Part shown: in pieces, positions 14,456 to 26,900 of the stretch
How positions within the stretch are numbered: the stretch's first letter is position 1
Layout: each line of letters starts with the position of its first letter
Origin: Zonotrichia leucophrys gambelii
Lineage: Eukaryota; Chordata; Aves; Passeriformes; Passerellidae
Length of the DNA: 64,000 nt
Assembly (NCBI RefSeq): GCF_028769735.1
Contig: NC_088172.1
Span: 34,940,897 to 35,004,896 of the forward strand
Direction of reading: 5' to 3'
The notes under the pieces: generated by a model
Databases searched by the model: none
The model's input: the letters and a program-made list of their open reading frames with translations, nothing else
Told to the model about the DNA's origin: nothing
Position numbers and translations under genes: made by a program

Positions 14456-17400
14456 TTGTGTATTTTTCATCCTTATGATCCATATAAAGGAGTTCATTCC
14501 TTTCTTTGGAAAAAGCCCATTGAAATGATAAAGATACAAAAAAATACAGTTCCTTTCAAGTGATTTTCATCTTTAAATGCCAGTGCCTGAAAGATGCTGC
14601 TCAGGTGGAGACACTGAAGGAATAGAAGAGGATTTGTCTGACTACTTTGTGGGTCAAATGAGGGAATGAGTCACCAAACACATTGCATGGATGTCTGGTG
14701 GATAAAACACTCACCTGGTGGAAAGGGCTGCAGTTGAACCCTCCACACGGCTCTGAATTCCCTACTAATGTCTGTCAGTGTCTGCACCAAGAGTCTAAGA
14801 CCCTGTGATTTAGCACAAGGCCACAAAAACAGATGTACTTTGGGAACTTTTCAGAGAATTCCTTGCTATGGATACATACTGCTCTGTAAATTTACACAGC
14901 CCCTTTCTGCCTGTCATTGACTGGCCTGGATCCATGACAATTCCTTTTGCCTTCTCAGGATCCTTCAGATCCATTGCCTTCTCAGATTGCCTCTGCCTAG
15001 AAAAGCTGGGTGGACTCCACATCAAAACCTTGAATTCTGTCAAAGAGTGAACAGAAACCAAATTCCCTGGCCACATTCAGCTCTGTCATACCGCAGGTTT
15101 CTTCCTCACCTCCATGGGAGGCAGTAGGAGACTTGACATTTTCCAGTTCCTACAGGGATGGGATAAATTTCTACTCATATGATTTCAAATACCCACTAGA
15201 TATATGCTTAATGCCTGCCAGTCATTTTGGACTAATCGATAGTAGGAAACAGTATGGAAGCAGAAACGTACTGAACGCATGGCAATCCTTTAATCACAAC
15301 AAACACAAAAAAAGGAGTGGGATGAAAAAATAAGTTTGCAGCGTCAAAGTGGAAAAACTGTCATTTTAATTCAGAATCAAGCCAAAAGTTCAAATTTTTA
15401 CATGAACTGAAACATTAATATGAGGTCAATCTGGAGCAAACAGAAATAGTTTATGATAACATTAAAATTAAAGACATTTTTAAAGAACATTCTAAATCAA
15501 AATATTAAGTTAAAGAAACTATTTAAGCTGAAGAGAGTAAACCAAACAAAATTAGACACCTTATTGAGAATATTTGAGAAAGGTGAGAGTATAATGGCAA
15601 GCATTTAAATGCTTTTAAAAGTCACATTCTCTCACTTAAAATGGTATTTAAACTAAGTTCAGTGAAGTTTGAAATTGAGTTATGCTTCTATAAGTAGACA
15701 GCATTATTTCAATAGTATTTAAATTTACTTTCCTCATTTTAAAAATTATTCAATGCATTCTTACACCTAAAGATGGACAAAGCATAAGGCTTATACAATG
15801 ACATGATAAGAACACAATTTAGCAGTTTAGACTTGCGTATAGATCTCTGATATGATAATATCTCCTATTAATGCCACATTAGTATCTTGTTTCTTGCAGA
15901 AGGATGGCATGTTGAGCATGCATCCAAATAAAAGAGCAGTGTAACTTGAATAGCTTGAAAGGCACAGAGGAAAGCTCAGATTTGAGAGCAGAACGAGGAA
16001 AGAATATTTGTAACCCAAGATGGTTTTTAACATTGAATTGACAACCCTCGCCCTTTTGCAGTACACCGTTACAGAGGCAATAAAACAGAACTTCACACAT
16101 AATCCCAAGGAATCTGGAGAATCAGAAAATTAATGAATAGTTTTAAGAGAAATGAGAAAGGACAGAAACATATAATACTCTGAAGCAGATGCTCTCAGTG
16201 CATGGCTTCTACGTATATGAACTGATGCTTGCTCTCTTCCCTCGCTTTGGGTTTTAGGAAGATGAAACATGATATCCCACTTTCTATTAGTGAGGGGAAA
16301 AGTAATTTAAAATAAAAACACAAATCCTGTGCTAACATACATGGATACATGTGAGTGACAGTCAGCCAGACTGAACCTGACTTTCTGAAATCAGTTAAAC
16401 ACTTCACTGATCCCCTAAGAATATTGCTCACATTGAAACCTTTATATAGTCAGTTTTGATAAAAAGTGTTAACCGTGACTTTCTGATAAACTTTATTGCA
16501 TGGTTTTAAAAATTCTTGTTGTGCATAATTCTTTAGTGGCTGTTTACAGTCTACTCAATCATGAAGATCCTCTCATGCTGTCTAAAGCTGAATACCAAAG
16601 TTCATGGCAGAGATTTGTTCAGCATCCAGACCATGAGTATGAGACACTATTAGTCTGAAACTATATTAAAAAAAAAGCCAGAGAAAAAGTAAAATCTCTG
16701 CTCTTTATGGCAAAAGCTGACTCATAAATTAGTAATTTCAGTGCAAAAAATGCAGTAGATGAAAATCAGAAATAATAGTAATTAATGTTTAGTTATCTCA
16801 TGCATATTTGAGACCACTGGAAGTGACAGAGCTCAAAGGACATATCCCAAAAACCATGCCAAATAGTCCTGGCAGGAACTTGTGAATTTTTGAAATAAAA
16901 CCTCAAGTTCTAAAGGTCAATTCTATTTTGTAATAATTTCCCCCCCCGACCAGGAACTTGAATCCTGAAAGTATATGGTGTAAAAAAAGATATAAAGAAT
17001 ATTTATTTCATTTACTGCACCTCTTCCACCTTTTTCATTCCACTTATGTCTGGAGGGACTGGATAAGAAAGCGGACAACCCTGCCAAAACATGCAAGTTT
17101 CAGTCACTAAAAACCAGCAGCCATGTATCTGCCAGATACAAATACTTGCAGCATGAGAGATAGAATCAGTCACTCATGCGGGAAAGTGTGAGGTTAAATA
17201 ATATAATTGCTATATTATAATATGTAGGTCTACCCTGTGGCATGACAGCCTATGTGGAGTCTCAACCACACAGCAGGACTAATTAAGAAGGCAGATGAAG
17301 AGTAGTGCTAGAAAAAATAGTAATAAAGACTTCACTTTCTTCCACTCCTCTTTTCTCATTGCCAATGGAAAGAGGAAAAAAATCACAGTGTGGTCCACAT

Positions 17401-18348
17401 TAGCCCATACATACATATTAAAAGGAAATTCACTCCCATTACTGCATGGCTGGTGTGCATCCATGGCTACATGTTGGGATTTGAGCACTCGGTGTTAATT
17501 ATATAATTTTCATCCCATAGCTGTGTGGAGCTGTATAATCAAGATTTCATCCACAAGGTGATATTCACCCCTCTAGACAGACCTGGGACACAGACCATAC
17601 AACACAAGCATCCTATTTATATCTTCAGAATTTTTATTCAATAATAGTATTATTAACCTGTCATTATGTGAATATTCTGTAGTCATTGTAATCTGAGGTC
17701 TTGTATCTGCATTTTTTTCTGCACTGAGCTCAACCGGTGGGAGTTGTATGTGCAGATGAAGGAATGTTTTTCTCTTAAGATTATATCTAGGATTAATTTC
17801 ACATAAATTTCAAGGTTTCCAAAAGTTAAGGATCTAGGGTGGGATTTATTGCATCATGTCATCTAGACAATAAAAAGTAGGTAAAATCAATTCCTTCTCA
17901 AAAGTGCCCATTTCTCCTTAGCGGTGATTTATGAACGCTGGGGTGACCAGCCCAGATGGACATGTTGGGTACTGGAGAGGGCTGGAGCTGAGGTGACTAT
18001 GGGGGTAAGTCTGTCACTTACCACCACTAAAGAGAAATACCTTCAGATATTAATCCTCCCTATTTCGGACTCTTCTCAGGATGACATGAGAAAATTACCT
18101 CACAAGTACACGATTCCTGTCCATTATTCATTGAAAGAGCACAACTATAAAGTCCAGGGTAGAAGAGCAAGTGTTCATGAAGAGTTCAATTCACTTGTTT
18201 AAATAAGGGCATTCAGAGACATTTGAATCCTTCAGCAGTATCTGAGACATCTGCATGGAACTAGCAGACAGGGTACAGGACTAGAAGGAGGCTCGTGGAA
18301 CAGCAACTGGAAATCAGGCAGAGGATCTCTGAATTGCCACCAGGGTGA
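14456..18348. other. AT-rich noncoding DNA, no gene recognised
   Basis: Frames are short and resemble no known protein. A 16-bp perfect palindrome (AAGCATTTAAATGCTT) lies at 15599-15614, and an eight-C run lies near 16940. No transposon was recognised. Confidence 0.5.
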
Positions 18349-18512
18349 GGAACAGGCTGCTCAGGGAAGGTGAGTCACCAGCCCTGATGGTGCTTAGCAG
18401 ACATGTAGATATGGTATTTAGGGAGAAGTTTTTGGGGTGGACTTGGCAGTGTTAGGTTTAATGTTGGACTTGGTCTTAAAGTCCTTTTTCAACATAAATG
18501 ATTCTGTGATTC
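18349..18512 (+). mobile_element. CR1 LINE 3' tail, 5'-truncated, plus strand
   Basis: The sequence runs from a GGCTGCTCAGGGAAGGTG segment through GGACTTGGCAGTGTTAGG and GGACTTGGTCTTAAAGTCC to a terminal ATGATTCTGTGATT. This is the usual order of the avian CR1 3' untranslated tail. Only the last ~165 bp are present, which is typical of CR1 insertions truncated at the 5' end. No coding part remains. The many mismatches to the pattern I remember suggest an old copy. Confidence 0.85.
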
Positions 18513-19095
18513 CAAGTGTATTGAGCACTCAGAGTTAAAAGACATCAGTCTCCCCACACATATACCCAATACAAAGTGTCACTAACACTAAATTACTCCC
18601 ACAAGTTTTATTTTAAGGGAACATGCCTGTTTTTCCTAACATGTCAAAAGCACTCAGTTTAAAAGTCTTAAGGTAGTACTTTCAAAAGAATTATCATAAA
18701 GACTAGAACACAACAAATACAAATAAGTAGTGAACTTTATTTTTGGAAAGGGTTTTGAAAGGCAGGACCTTGTGCTTAGCTTATATCCACTCCTACCCAG
18801 GTTGTTTGTAGGACTGGGTGTCAACACTCAGATGATTCAGTATGGGTCACTGAGGAAGGCATGCAAAGCTGCATTTGCTCCACCCTGCATATTCATTTTT
18901 CCAGTTGCCTACCTGCATGATGATATTTCACAGTGCTGGGTTTTTTCCCTTCTAGCAAAACTTTTTGCTACTCAAGGTTTTCTTGAGTTTTTCCCAGCTG
19001 GTCCTTGGGCAGTGCAGAAGTTTTGAAACTACTGCAGCTGTGTTGCAGAGAATCCAGCATTAGAATTAAAGGTCAGAATAAGATCTAGAAAACAT
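18513..19095. other. Noncoding DNA, no feature recognised
   Basis: A 98-codon frame at 18730-19026 does not resemble any known protein. Nothing else was recognised. Confidence 0.5.

Positions 19096-19155
<60 letters not shown>
19096..19155 (+). repeat. (GATA)15 microsatellite
   Basis: Fifteen uninterrupted GATA units (60 bp). An array of this purity and length is expected to be polymorphic. GATA is the core recognised by GATA-family factors, but nothing here shows a regulatory role. Confidence 0.97.
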
Positions 19156-19156
<1 letters not shown>

Positions 19157-20032
19157 GACACAAAAGGTATTCAGAAAAGGGGAAGGAATGCACAGGGAAA
19201 GGTATCACTGAGTAGGTACAGCTCTACTTAAGTGAAAACAATGAGATTGTATCAGCTATTTTTCACTGAAGACCTTGACACTTGCAATTAATCTCCAGTT
19301 GTTCACTAGGTGACTGAGATACAGGACATAAACTAAGCCACTTACACATACAGACTAGAAGGACAATCACCCTTCCAAGAGCCTTTTGCTTTCAGCTAGT
19401 CACTCTCACCTCCCATTGATTGGTAGCTGAGGGCTTTCAGCAATTTAAACAAGTTCAAAAGCTTTAAAATGTTTCAGGCCTCTCCCAAAGTAAAATGTCA
19501 CATCTATTCATCATTAAAAAAGAAAATTTCATCTGTTGGTAGGATCAATCCCCTGACAACAGCAGGAACTCAGGAAACAGAAAAAAAAATACTTGGTAAA
19601 CAGGAGAGCTAAACTGTAAATATAAGGTACATTAATAAAAACAAATAAATGAAGCCAAAATAAATTTATCTCAAGACAGCTGAGTCACCTTAAGGATCAT
19701 ATTTGGCCCATTTCTTCTTGTTATATTTCATTAAAATTTAAATCCTTTATAAAAATGTAAAATATGAATGTAAAATGTTACACTTTTATAAAAAGTTAAA
19801 CAAAAAGTAGTATATCCAGGTAGGTCAGACTTTGCACACAACGTGACTTATTAACACTCTCATAAACATTGCCAATCTTGTTAGAATCTTTGATTACATA
19901 ATTCATGATAATACTATACTAATGATTAATCTCAATAACTATTAACCAAATAGATATTGAAAAATGAGAAACCAGAGTATTCTGATTAAATTGGGTTCTC
20001 TTCCAGATAAATTTGTTTAAATTAATGACAGC
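19156..20032. other. AT-rich noncoding DNA
   Basis: No frame of note and no recognised repeat lies between the GATA array and the hairpin. Confidence 0.5.
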
Positions 20033-20075
20033 TATACTCAGCATACACATAACAAAGATGTGTATGCTGAGTATA
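20033..20075. repeat. Perfect inverted repeat, 18-bp arms, 7-nt loop
   Basis: The left arm TATACTCAGCATACACAT (20033-20050) and the right arm (20058-20075) are exact reverse complements around the loop AACAAAG. Pairing stops at the next base. The stem is shorter than a usual microRNA precursor. A perfect foldback of this size may come from a template-switch replication error. It lies about 90 bp from the end of the LTR at 20162. Confidence 0.95.
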
Positions 20076-20161
20076 TTGCTAATTTAAAGACAGTGGGAAT
20101 ACATTCATACTCAAAAATCTTTTTTTAAGAATCAGAAGATTTTTTTTCTCCTCTAGCTGCC

Positions 20162-21177
20162 TGTGTCAGGCTGACCCTGGATGGACACCAGGTGCCCACC
20201 AAAGCCACTTCATCACTGCCCTCTTCAGCTGGGAAAGGGAGGGAGGGATCACACACCAGTGACTGTCATGGGCAAAACTGACTCATCTTGGGGACATAAA
20301 TTTAACTTATTCAATGAAATTAGAGTAGGATAGTGAGAAATAAAACCAAACCTAAAGCACCTTCCCAACCCTCCCTTCTTTCAAGGCTCAACTTCACTCC
20401 CTGTTTTCTTTATGTCCTCCCCCTCAGCCAGTTCAGAGGGAGGGAAATGGGGTCTGTGGTTGCTTCATCACACCTTGTCTTTGCTTCCTCCTCAGGGGGA
20501 GAACTCTCCACACTCTTCCCCTGCTCCAGTGTGGGTCCATCCTGTGGAAGACAGTCATCTGCAGATTCCTCCAGTCAGTCCAGACAGTCTTTTCCACAGG
20601 ATGCAGTTTTTCACAAACTGCTCCAGCTTGGGGCAATTCCATAGGGTGCAGTTCTGCAGCAACAGGCTGCTCCATCATGGGTACCCCACAGGGTCACAGG
20701 TCCTAACAGCAAAACTGCTCCAGCACAGTCTTACCTTACAGCTTTCTTCAGGCATCCCCCTGCTTTGCTGTGGTCCTCCATGGCTGCAGGTGGATCTCTG
20801 CTTCCCCATGGGCCTCCATGCAGAGGCACAGCTGCACCAGGGGCTGCAGGGGAATCTCAGCCCCTGGGACTGGAGCAGCTCCCTGTCCTCAGCTTCACTG
20901 ACCTGGGCGTCTGCAAGGCTGTTTCTCACACTCATTCATACTTCTCTCTCTTCTGGCTGCAATTGCTCCTGTGCAATACCTGTCTTCTCTTCTTAAAACT
21001 GTCATTCCTGAGGCACCACCACCACTGCTGAAGCTCTTGGCCTTTGCCAGTGGCAGGTCCCTCCTGGAGCCACCTGGGACAGGCTCTGCTGGACATGGGG
21101 AAGCTTCCAGCAGCAGTTCACAGAGGGCATCCCTGTACCCCTATGCTATCAAAGTTTTGCTTGGCAAAACCAATACA
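20162..21177 (-). mobile_element. Solo LTR of an endogenous retrovirus (passerine type, probably ERVL-like), minus strand
   Basis: Read on the minus strand, the element starts TGTATTGGTTTTGCCAAGC near 21177 and ends at CCTGACACA near 20162. The order of blocks matches what I remember of a common songbird LTR: a GCTTCCCCATGTCC segment, a GGTGGTGGTGCCTC segment, a series of degenerate repeats built on GGAGCAG and CCATGGAGG, a GAGGAGGAAG segment, and a final TTTGGTGGGCACCTGGTGTCC. The frames inside it (for example 20412-20996) are shadows of the repeat. There is no gag, pol or env sequence on either side, so this is a solo LTR. No clear target-site duplication is visible (flanks CTGCC and TTACC). 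The expected poly(A) signal reads AATAAG at 20306-20311. The ERVL assignment is from memory and uncertain. Confidence 0.8.
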
Positions 21178-22507
21178 TTACCAGATTAACATGCCTTTAA
21201 CTTCATTGAAACAGTGCAATCATTGACTAATTATAAATTAACATTAATATGAATTTCTATTTATGTATCTCAGAAATATGTTTCTGGAATGAAGATGAAG
21301 ATTATTGTTGTCTTTGTAGAAAACAGCTATGGGAAACATCTGTATTAGCAACCATATTTCCAAAAGCACTGTGATACTCAATTTCAGTTGATTGCCAACA
21401 AATATTCTTGCCAATATCCTTTTTATCTTGGGTCAGAATGCATATTTTTAATCCTAGGAAAAATTGATTTTGGAAATTTTCAGCATATTTGTACTTACAA
21501 TTTTAACGTATACACCACTAAGATGGTCTGAACAGGTCTGGTAGATATGAGGACAATTCAGCTACATTTTAGACTGAACCTGAAGAGACAGCAGACTTTG
21601 TGTTCCAGCACTGCTACCACTTTTAAGCCAGTAACAAAATATGTCAGAAAGGTAGAAATTTCAAGGTATTTTAATCTAAAAAATGCCTTATTCTTACCAA
21701 ATATCTCAGGTTTCTTGGTTGTCAGGTACAGAGTCTTAAATCACTATAAAGTGATGTAAAGTCATTCAGGTTGTATCCATGACTTTTTTAACACATTCTA
21801 ACTCCACCCATTTCACACAGTTACTATAAAATTAACTTAATTTTTCTAATTAATTTCCTGGAAAATGTTGTATGATATATAGTATTCTCCTGATCTAACA
21901 CTGTATAATTATAGTTACCATGACTGTTTTGGTGGGAATGATGACACAATTAGTACTTTTCTTGAGGAAATAGTGAAATTGCAAAAGTTTAGGTTCCTTA
22001 TTTAGCACAATTTTACTGAGAAAAACACAGAAGATGAACTGCTACTGCTCAATTCTGCACCAATTCAAACTCCATAGTAGCAAAAATAAATTAATGAAAT
22101 GCAATGGGACAGAGAATTTTTGTATTTCACAAAAAGAGGGGAAATTTTCTTCAAGAGAATTATTGTATACCACTAAAAAGTTTTTGTGCCAAAACAGAAT
22201 CTCATTCTTGCTCAGCAGTGTAGCTCCAGTGGAGGACTTCCAGAAATCTTTCCGAAATCAGGCATAATAAACTCAACACATTTAAGTCAAGGCTGGCAGT
22301 GAGAGTTCCTCAAAAACTGCAGTGTGTCTCTGCCAAATTCCTGAAACTCATGCCTAGGGAGGAAGGAGGGGAGAGCAGCAGGGGCAATTGCAGCATGACA
22401 GTGCTACCAACAGTGCTCGACTTGTTGCTGTGCCCAGGATTGTGGAGGAAAGTTTTGGAAGCCTGAGCTGTGGATCAAGAGGAAGGCTGGAAGGAAGACA
22501 GTGTTAG
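21178..22507. other. AT-rich noncoding DNA, no feature recognised
   Basis: Frames reach about 77 codons (22034-22267) and show no recognisable protein. Nothing else stands out. Confidence 0.5.
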
Positions 22508-22675
22508 TTCTGGCTTGGGCCCTCTCAGCTCAAGAAGATGAGAATAAACTGGAGAGAGTCTGAGCAAGGCTGACAAGTATTTAGGACCTTATGTCACCTA
22601 CAAGAAGTTGGTGGAATGGGCTTGTTAAGCCTTGTGAGGAGGAGGGCAAGGCTTGGAATTGTCTTGCCCTCTGAA
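22508..22675 (+). mobile_element. Degenerate CR1 LINE fragment, plus strand
   Basis: Segments in the order TCTGGCTTGGGCCCTCTCAG, AAACTGGAGAGAGTC, GGGCTTGTTAAGCC and GGAGGGCAAGGC follow the distal part of CR1 just upstream of its 3' untranslated tail. The usual terminal octamers are absent, so this piece is truncated at both ends. It is highly diverged and therefore probably old. Confidence 0.65.
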
Positions 22676-23654
22676 TCCATTTCTGATTCCTGATCAAGAT
22701 CTCAAGCAAGTTACAGAAGAAAGGGAACACTCACAGATCACTAATCAGCTATTACCCTGGGCTCACAGCCTGCCCAGGTAACTGGCCTAAGCCAAGTTTT
22801 GATCTAAATTTTTTAATCAATATTTTAAAGAAGTATCACTTCAAGTCATATTTTTGAAGGAAAAATGTGGTCTTTTTCGGGTGCCATTTTTCTTCATCTT
22901 CCTCTGCTGATGGACTCTAGTTTGTTTGCTTCTGAACACCAGAACCCTATGAATTTATGTACTTTGAGCTTTGAGAAAGACATACAAAGTTCCTAGAAAA
23001 TTCACTAAAATAGATGAAGCTGGTCACTCTCCAAATTAAGTACCTCCTATAAGCATATTTGCATTCTGCCTCATTCTCCTTGCAGATTATCTATTTGCTA
23101 GCTACTAACTAAAAATCCATTACTTTTTTCTGTTAGGGCATTTTAGTGTTCATCACAGGAAAGGCAGTGTGATAAGAGTAGACATTCTGCTCAAGCCTTA
23201 TGTTGATTCAAGTATCTTCAGCAACACAGCAAATGACAGTATTCCCAGTATTCCATTTTATTACATAGTGAAGAGTCAATATTTGAGACTGACACTCAAA
23301 ATTGAGGATGTTACCTGTTAACAGCAGTAACAAAGCATAGATACTGTCTGCAAGACAAACACAAAAATGTGCCACTATTTTTCTTCAACCAGTTTACAAC
23401 TCAAATATAACAACTGAGTGATCTTCATTGAATTTTAACACACAGTTGAAGAAACATGGCTGGTAAAAAGAGAAGAAATTTGATGTAAGGCTGATTAATA
23501 ATTTAGAGAATATACATAAGATGACATCTTTCATTGTGGAGAGAAAGGTCAAAGCTTCATTTCTGTTAGAAATCTTCTCTTGAGGTATATTATGAGGTAA
23601 CTGAATTGATAAAGTGAATTAATGGCATTACTTACTCACTGGTTTATTTCCAGT
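22676..23654. other. AT-rich noncoding DNA
   Basis: No gene or repeat family was recognised. Confidence 0.5.
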
Positions 23655-23695
23655 TAAAAATACAGATATTCTTTCGAGGAATATCTGTATTTTTA
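23655..23695. repeat. Perfect inverted repeat, 17-bp arms, 7-nt loop
   Basis: The left arm TAAAAATACAGATATTC (23655-23671) and the right arm (23679-23695) are exact reverse complements around the loop TTTCGAG. The first mismatch follows directly. The loop length equals that of the hairpin at 20033-20075, but the arms are unrelated in sequence. Confidence 0.95.
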
Positions 23696-23914
23696 CAGAT
23701 ATTAATTACTGTAATTTTAGTCATAAAATTACTATACTTCCTTTCAAACTCCAAAATGAAAAGGACAAAGATCATCTTTCACCCAATAACAGTAAAAATC
23801 TCGCCATCCAAATTTGCAAAGTTCTACACTGAATAACAGCAAGGAATACTGTTTTGCCAAGACTCCTCTGCCCAAGGAGTACTATGGTTTTAATTAGACT
23901 TCACTCAGCCATTA

Positions 23915-23915
<1 letters not shown>
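23696..23915. other. Noncoding DNA upstream of the long A run
   Basis: No reading frame and no AATAAA lie close to the A run. I cannot identify a retrocopied gene here. Confidence 0.5.

Positions 23916-23957
<42 letters not shown>
23916..23957 (+). repeat. Uninterrupted A42 homopolymer
   Basis: Forty-two consecutive A bases. This could be the tail of a retrotransposed RNA or a slippage-expanded A tract. CR1 elements end in short octamers, not poly(A), so CR1 is an unlikely source. No flanking duplication is evident. Its exact length may be affected by sequencing or assembly error. Confidence 0.95.
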
Positions 23958-23959
<2 letters not shown>

Positions 23960-26900
23960 CAGTCCCCAGAACAAAGGAGAGTGATTTTTAATAAAAGATC
24001 CATGAAGACTCTTTAAGAGAAGTGGAGGAAAAAAATGCAGGTACAATGCTGGTCCTCAGGAGACTGGGTAGATAAACCCACAGAAGCATCCCATATGTAT
24101 TAGATGAAGATAAGTGTCTATACATGAACAATGGGTGTGAAAAGCAAAGTGATTTGTAGCAGGGCATCATCATGAGAATTCGATCATTTCATTGTAAGTC
24201 AGAGTAAGAAGAAAGAGCCATGCTTAGGGTTTTTCTCTTGTTTCTGGCAAGATAAAAACTAGATCAGTGAACAAAATTCACCAGATACTAAGAGCAGGAA
24301 TCACTTTGCCTGAATTTATCTACCTGAAAGTTGAATGACCCACCTAAAGTAGCTATTTACTTCTTTTTCAGGTCAATAGTGCAGGACAGGCAGTACCAGT
24401 TAGTTACTCTTTTATCCTTGACAAAATGCTAAGCTAGGACAAATCTCCTTCTAGAGAATGTATTCACATTTTAAGCAAACTGCCCAGGAGAGTATATCAG
24501 ACTTCACCATTTCAGATGGTTCATATTAACTTGAGAACACAAGCAGATGGCAGAGCAGCCACAAAACACATGCAGTAACACCTACCTGAAATTCTCCTGG
24601 CCTCCAGTGATTTGTATCTCAGGGAAATCATGAGACACAGACAGTACTTTTGCATTTAATTGCTCACAATGCATTCCTTTTCCATGAAGCTGAGTATGAC
24701 AAACACTGCTGTGGGTTCATGCAAGGGAAATCACCTCTTCCTGCTAGGTATTTCCAGGAAAGACATCCACCAGATTTGTCTTGTTTAGCTCTTTTCTTCC
24801 TCTAACACTAACTACTTAGAATCCTGTGTTTAGCCTGACTGCAACCCACTCCTTTTCACAGATCTAAAGGTATTTCATTCAGTACTATAAAAGTACAGGT
24901 GTAAACAATTTATTCTTACTTTTTTGGGGTTTTTTTAAGACAAAACTGCACACCATCTCATTTTTCTCAATTAGAATATTCTTTCCTGTCCTTCTGGACT
25001 GGATAGCTTGATGTCTGAATGAGCATTTTACTTCTCTCATGGTTTGTTGGGTTTTTTACCCTACAAATCACCTGCACCTCTCTTCATAGCTTCCACTATC
25101 AAAATAATCTTAAATGGATTTTAAGCACATTAGTTTTAAAGAACAGTTCTGCTCATTTTTTGTCAGAGACAATCTGACTGTAGGGGTACTACCATCTGTA
25201 TTAGATTATACATTCCACAGGACATCTATTCTTCAACCCTTTTTCCCAGTTTGAGCTGTACTGGTGCTTGTATTGTAATGCAACTCAAAAGCACCACCTA
25301 ATCCTGCACAAATTATTCTTATTACTCCTATAGAGCACTGAGTTCAACTCAAAAGCAGCCAAGCAAAGACTCTTCCATGAAATTTTCTGATGATCAAAGC
25401 CTTCAGCAATACTCAAGAGCTAAACTCTTGTCCTTTCTCATCCTGTGGGGGCTCTATCTCCCAAAAGAATAACTTAATCTCAAACACAGGTATGTCCTCT
25501 TGCTGCAAATGGGTCACATGGAATAAATGAATGTAAGAAAGAAGAACAGCAACAGAATCATTATTCTGCAAGGCAGCACACAGGAGGCTTAGATGAAACA
25601 TTATTTCCGGTACAACAACATTTAAATTGGGCAAGTCCAGAAGATAGTTTGAATATGATTTATCAATCCCATTGTCTACTTAAAGGTTACATGCTATTCA
25701 TTCAAAGCACAGAGAAATAAAATATTTCTCCAGAACCTCCTAAATTGTCTCCTTTTCTAAGATGTGCCTGATTTGCCCTTGGATACATTGTACATTTGCA
25801 TTCATGTGCATGGGTAAAAGAACACTGCACCAGTAGTCTGCCTAAGATACAAAGCCAAATACCCCAACAATCTGAAACTGTATTTTTAAGGTTGCTTGTA
25901 CAACTTAAGTCTTATTTTTGTGTCTCTGATGTTGATTTATTTGTCATAAACTTGTTTTCATTTCTATTCAGTATATAAGGTAGATGGAAATGGATGAAAG
26001 AATGTACAGTGAAAGAAAGTACTTGTTGAAGAACAACTCCAGTAGACCTAGTGGATAAAGCCAGGATGGTCTCAATCATCTGATAAAATCATGCCTTTAG
26101 ATTATAAAGTACCTTAAGTTCTATTGCACGTCTAGTGCTCTATGCATATCTGGCATATCAAAAATTTAAATAGATCATATTACATATATTGTCTGGTCAG
26201 AGGGCAACCCTGGATTTTGTGGATGAATGGTCTAAAAGTAAAGATAACATCCTCCAAGACATCTTTTTTTTCCCATCATGAAGGAAACAATATTGTGTGA
26301 AAATAATTTTCACATGTCCTGTGAGTTTTGAATATAGCTTTGAGACCTTGACAGAAATAAAAGTTCCAGGTATTCTCGTGTGTAATATCTTAAACAAGAC
26401 TTATGAACATTCTAGCTTTCCAGGAAAAGTAGTGTGAAAAGTGCAAGTTGAGGAGATTTAAATATCAAAAGGTATAGGGATTTTCTAGCACCAGCCAACA
26501 GGGTTTAACTATGTAGAGCATCCTGAAGTGTTATCTATGTACAGCTTTTTGCTTGCATTTTCTATAGAGAAGGCTGTCTGTTTATGATGGAAATTCAGTC
26601 AATTGCCTATAGCAAGTAACTGATGAAGCACTTGAAGAGTGGTATCTTATTGTCACTCAGAGCACCTTGTAAGAAACCACTTGAAATTTTTTCTCTATTA
26701 TTTGTATATTTACATCAGTGGATTCATTGATTTTAAAAGTATTTTGATGAATCCTTCCAAAGCACATTATTTTTTCCTGGTTGCCAAAAAATTCTGTGAA
26801 GGAAATCTGTTAAATACTGCACATTCACTCTCCAAGTAAGGCAAAGAAGGGTCATCTGTTAGTGACTAGGGAGATGCAGGATTGTTTTTCTTTCCAGCCA

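Noticed and set aside
20033..20075. MicroRNA precursor
   Set aside because: The 18-bp stem with no flanking pairing is shorter than usual precursors, and a perfect stem without bulges is atypical. Kept only as a hairpin.
20412..20996. 194-codon plus-strand frame
   Set aside because: Lies antisense within the minus-strand LTR. The open frame comes from the GC-rich repeat units.
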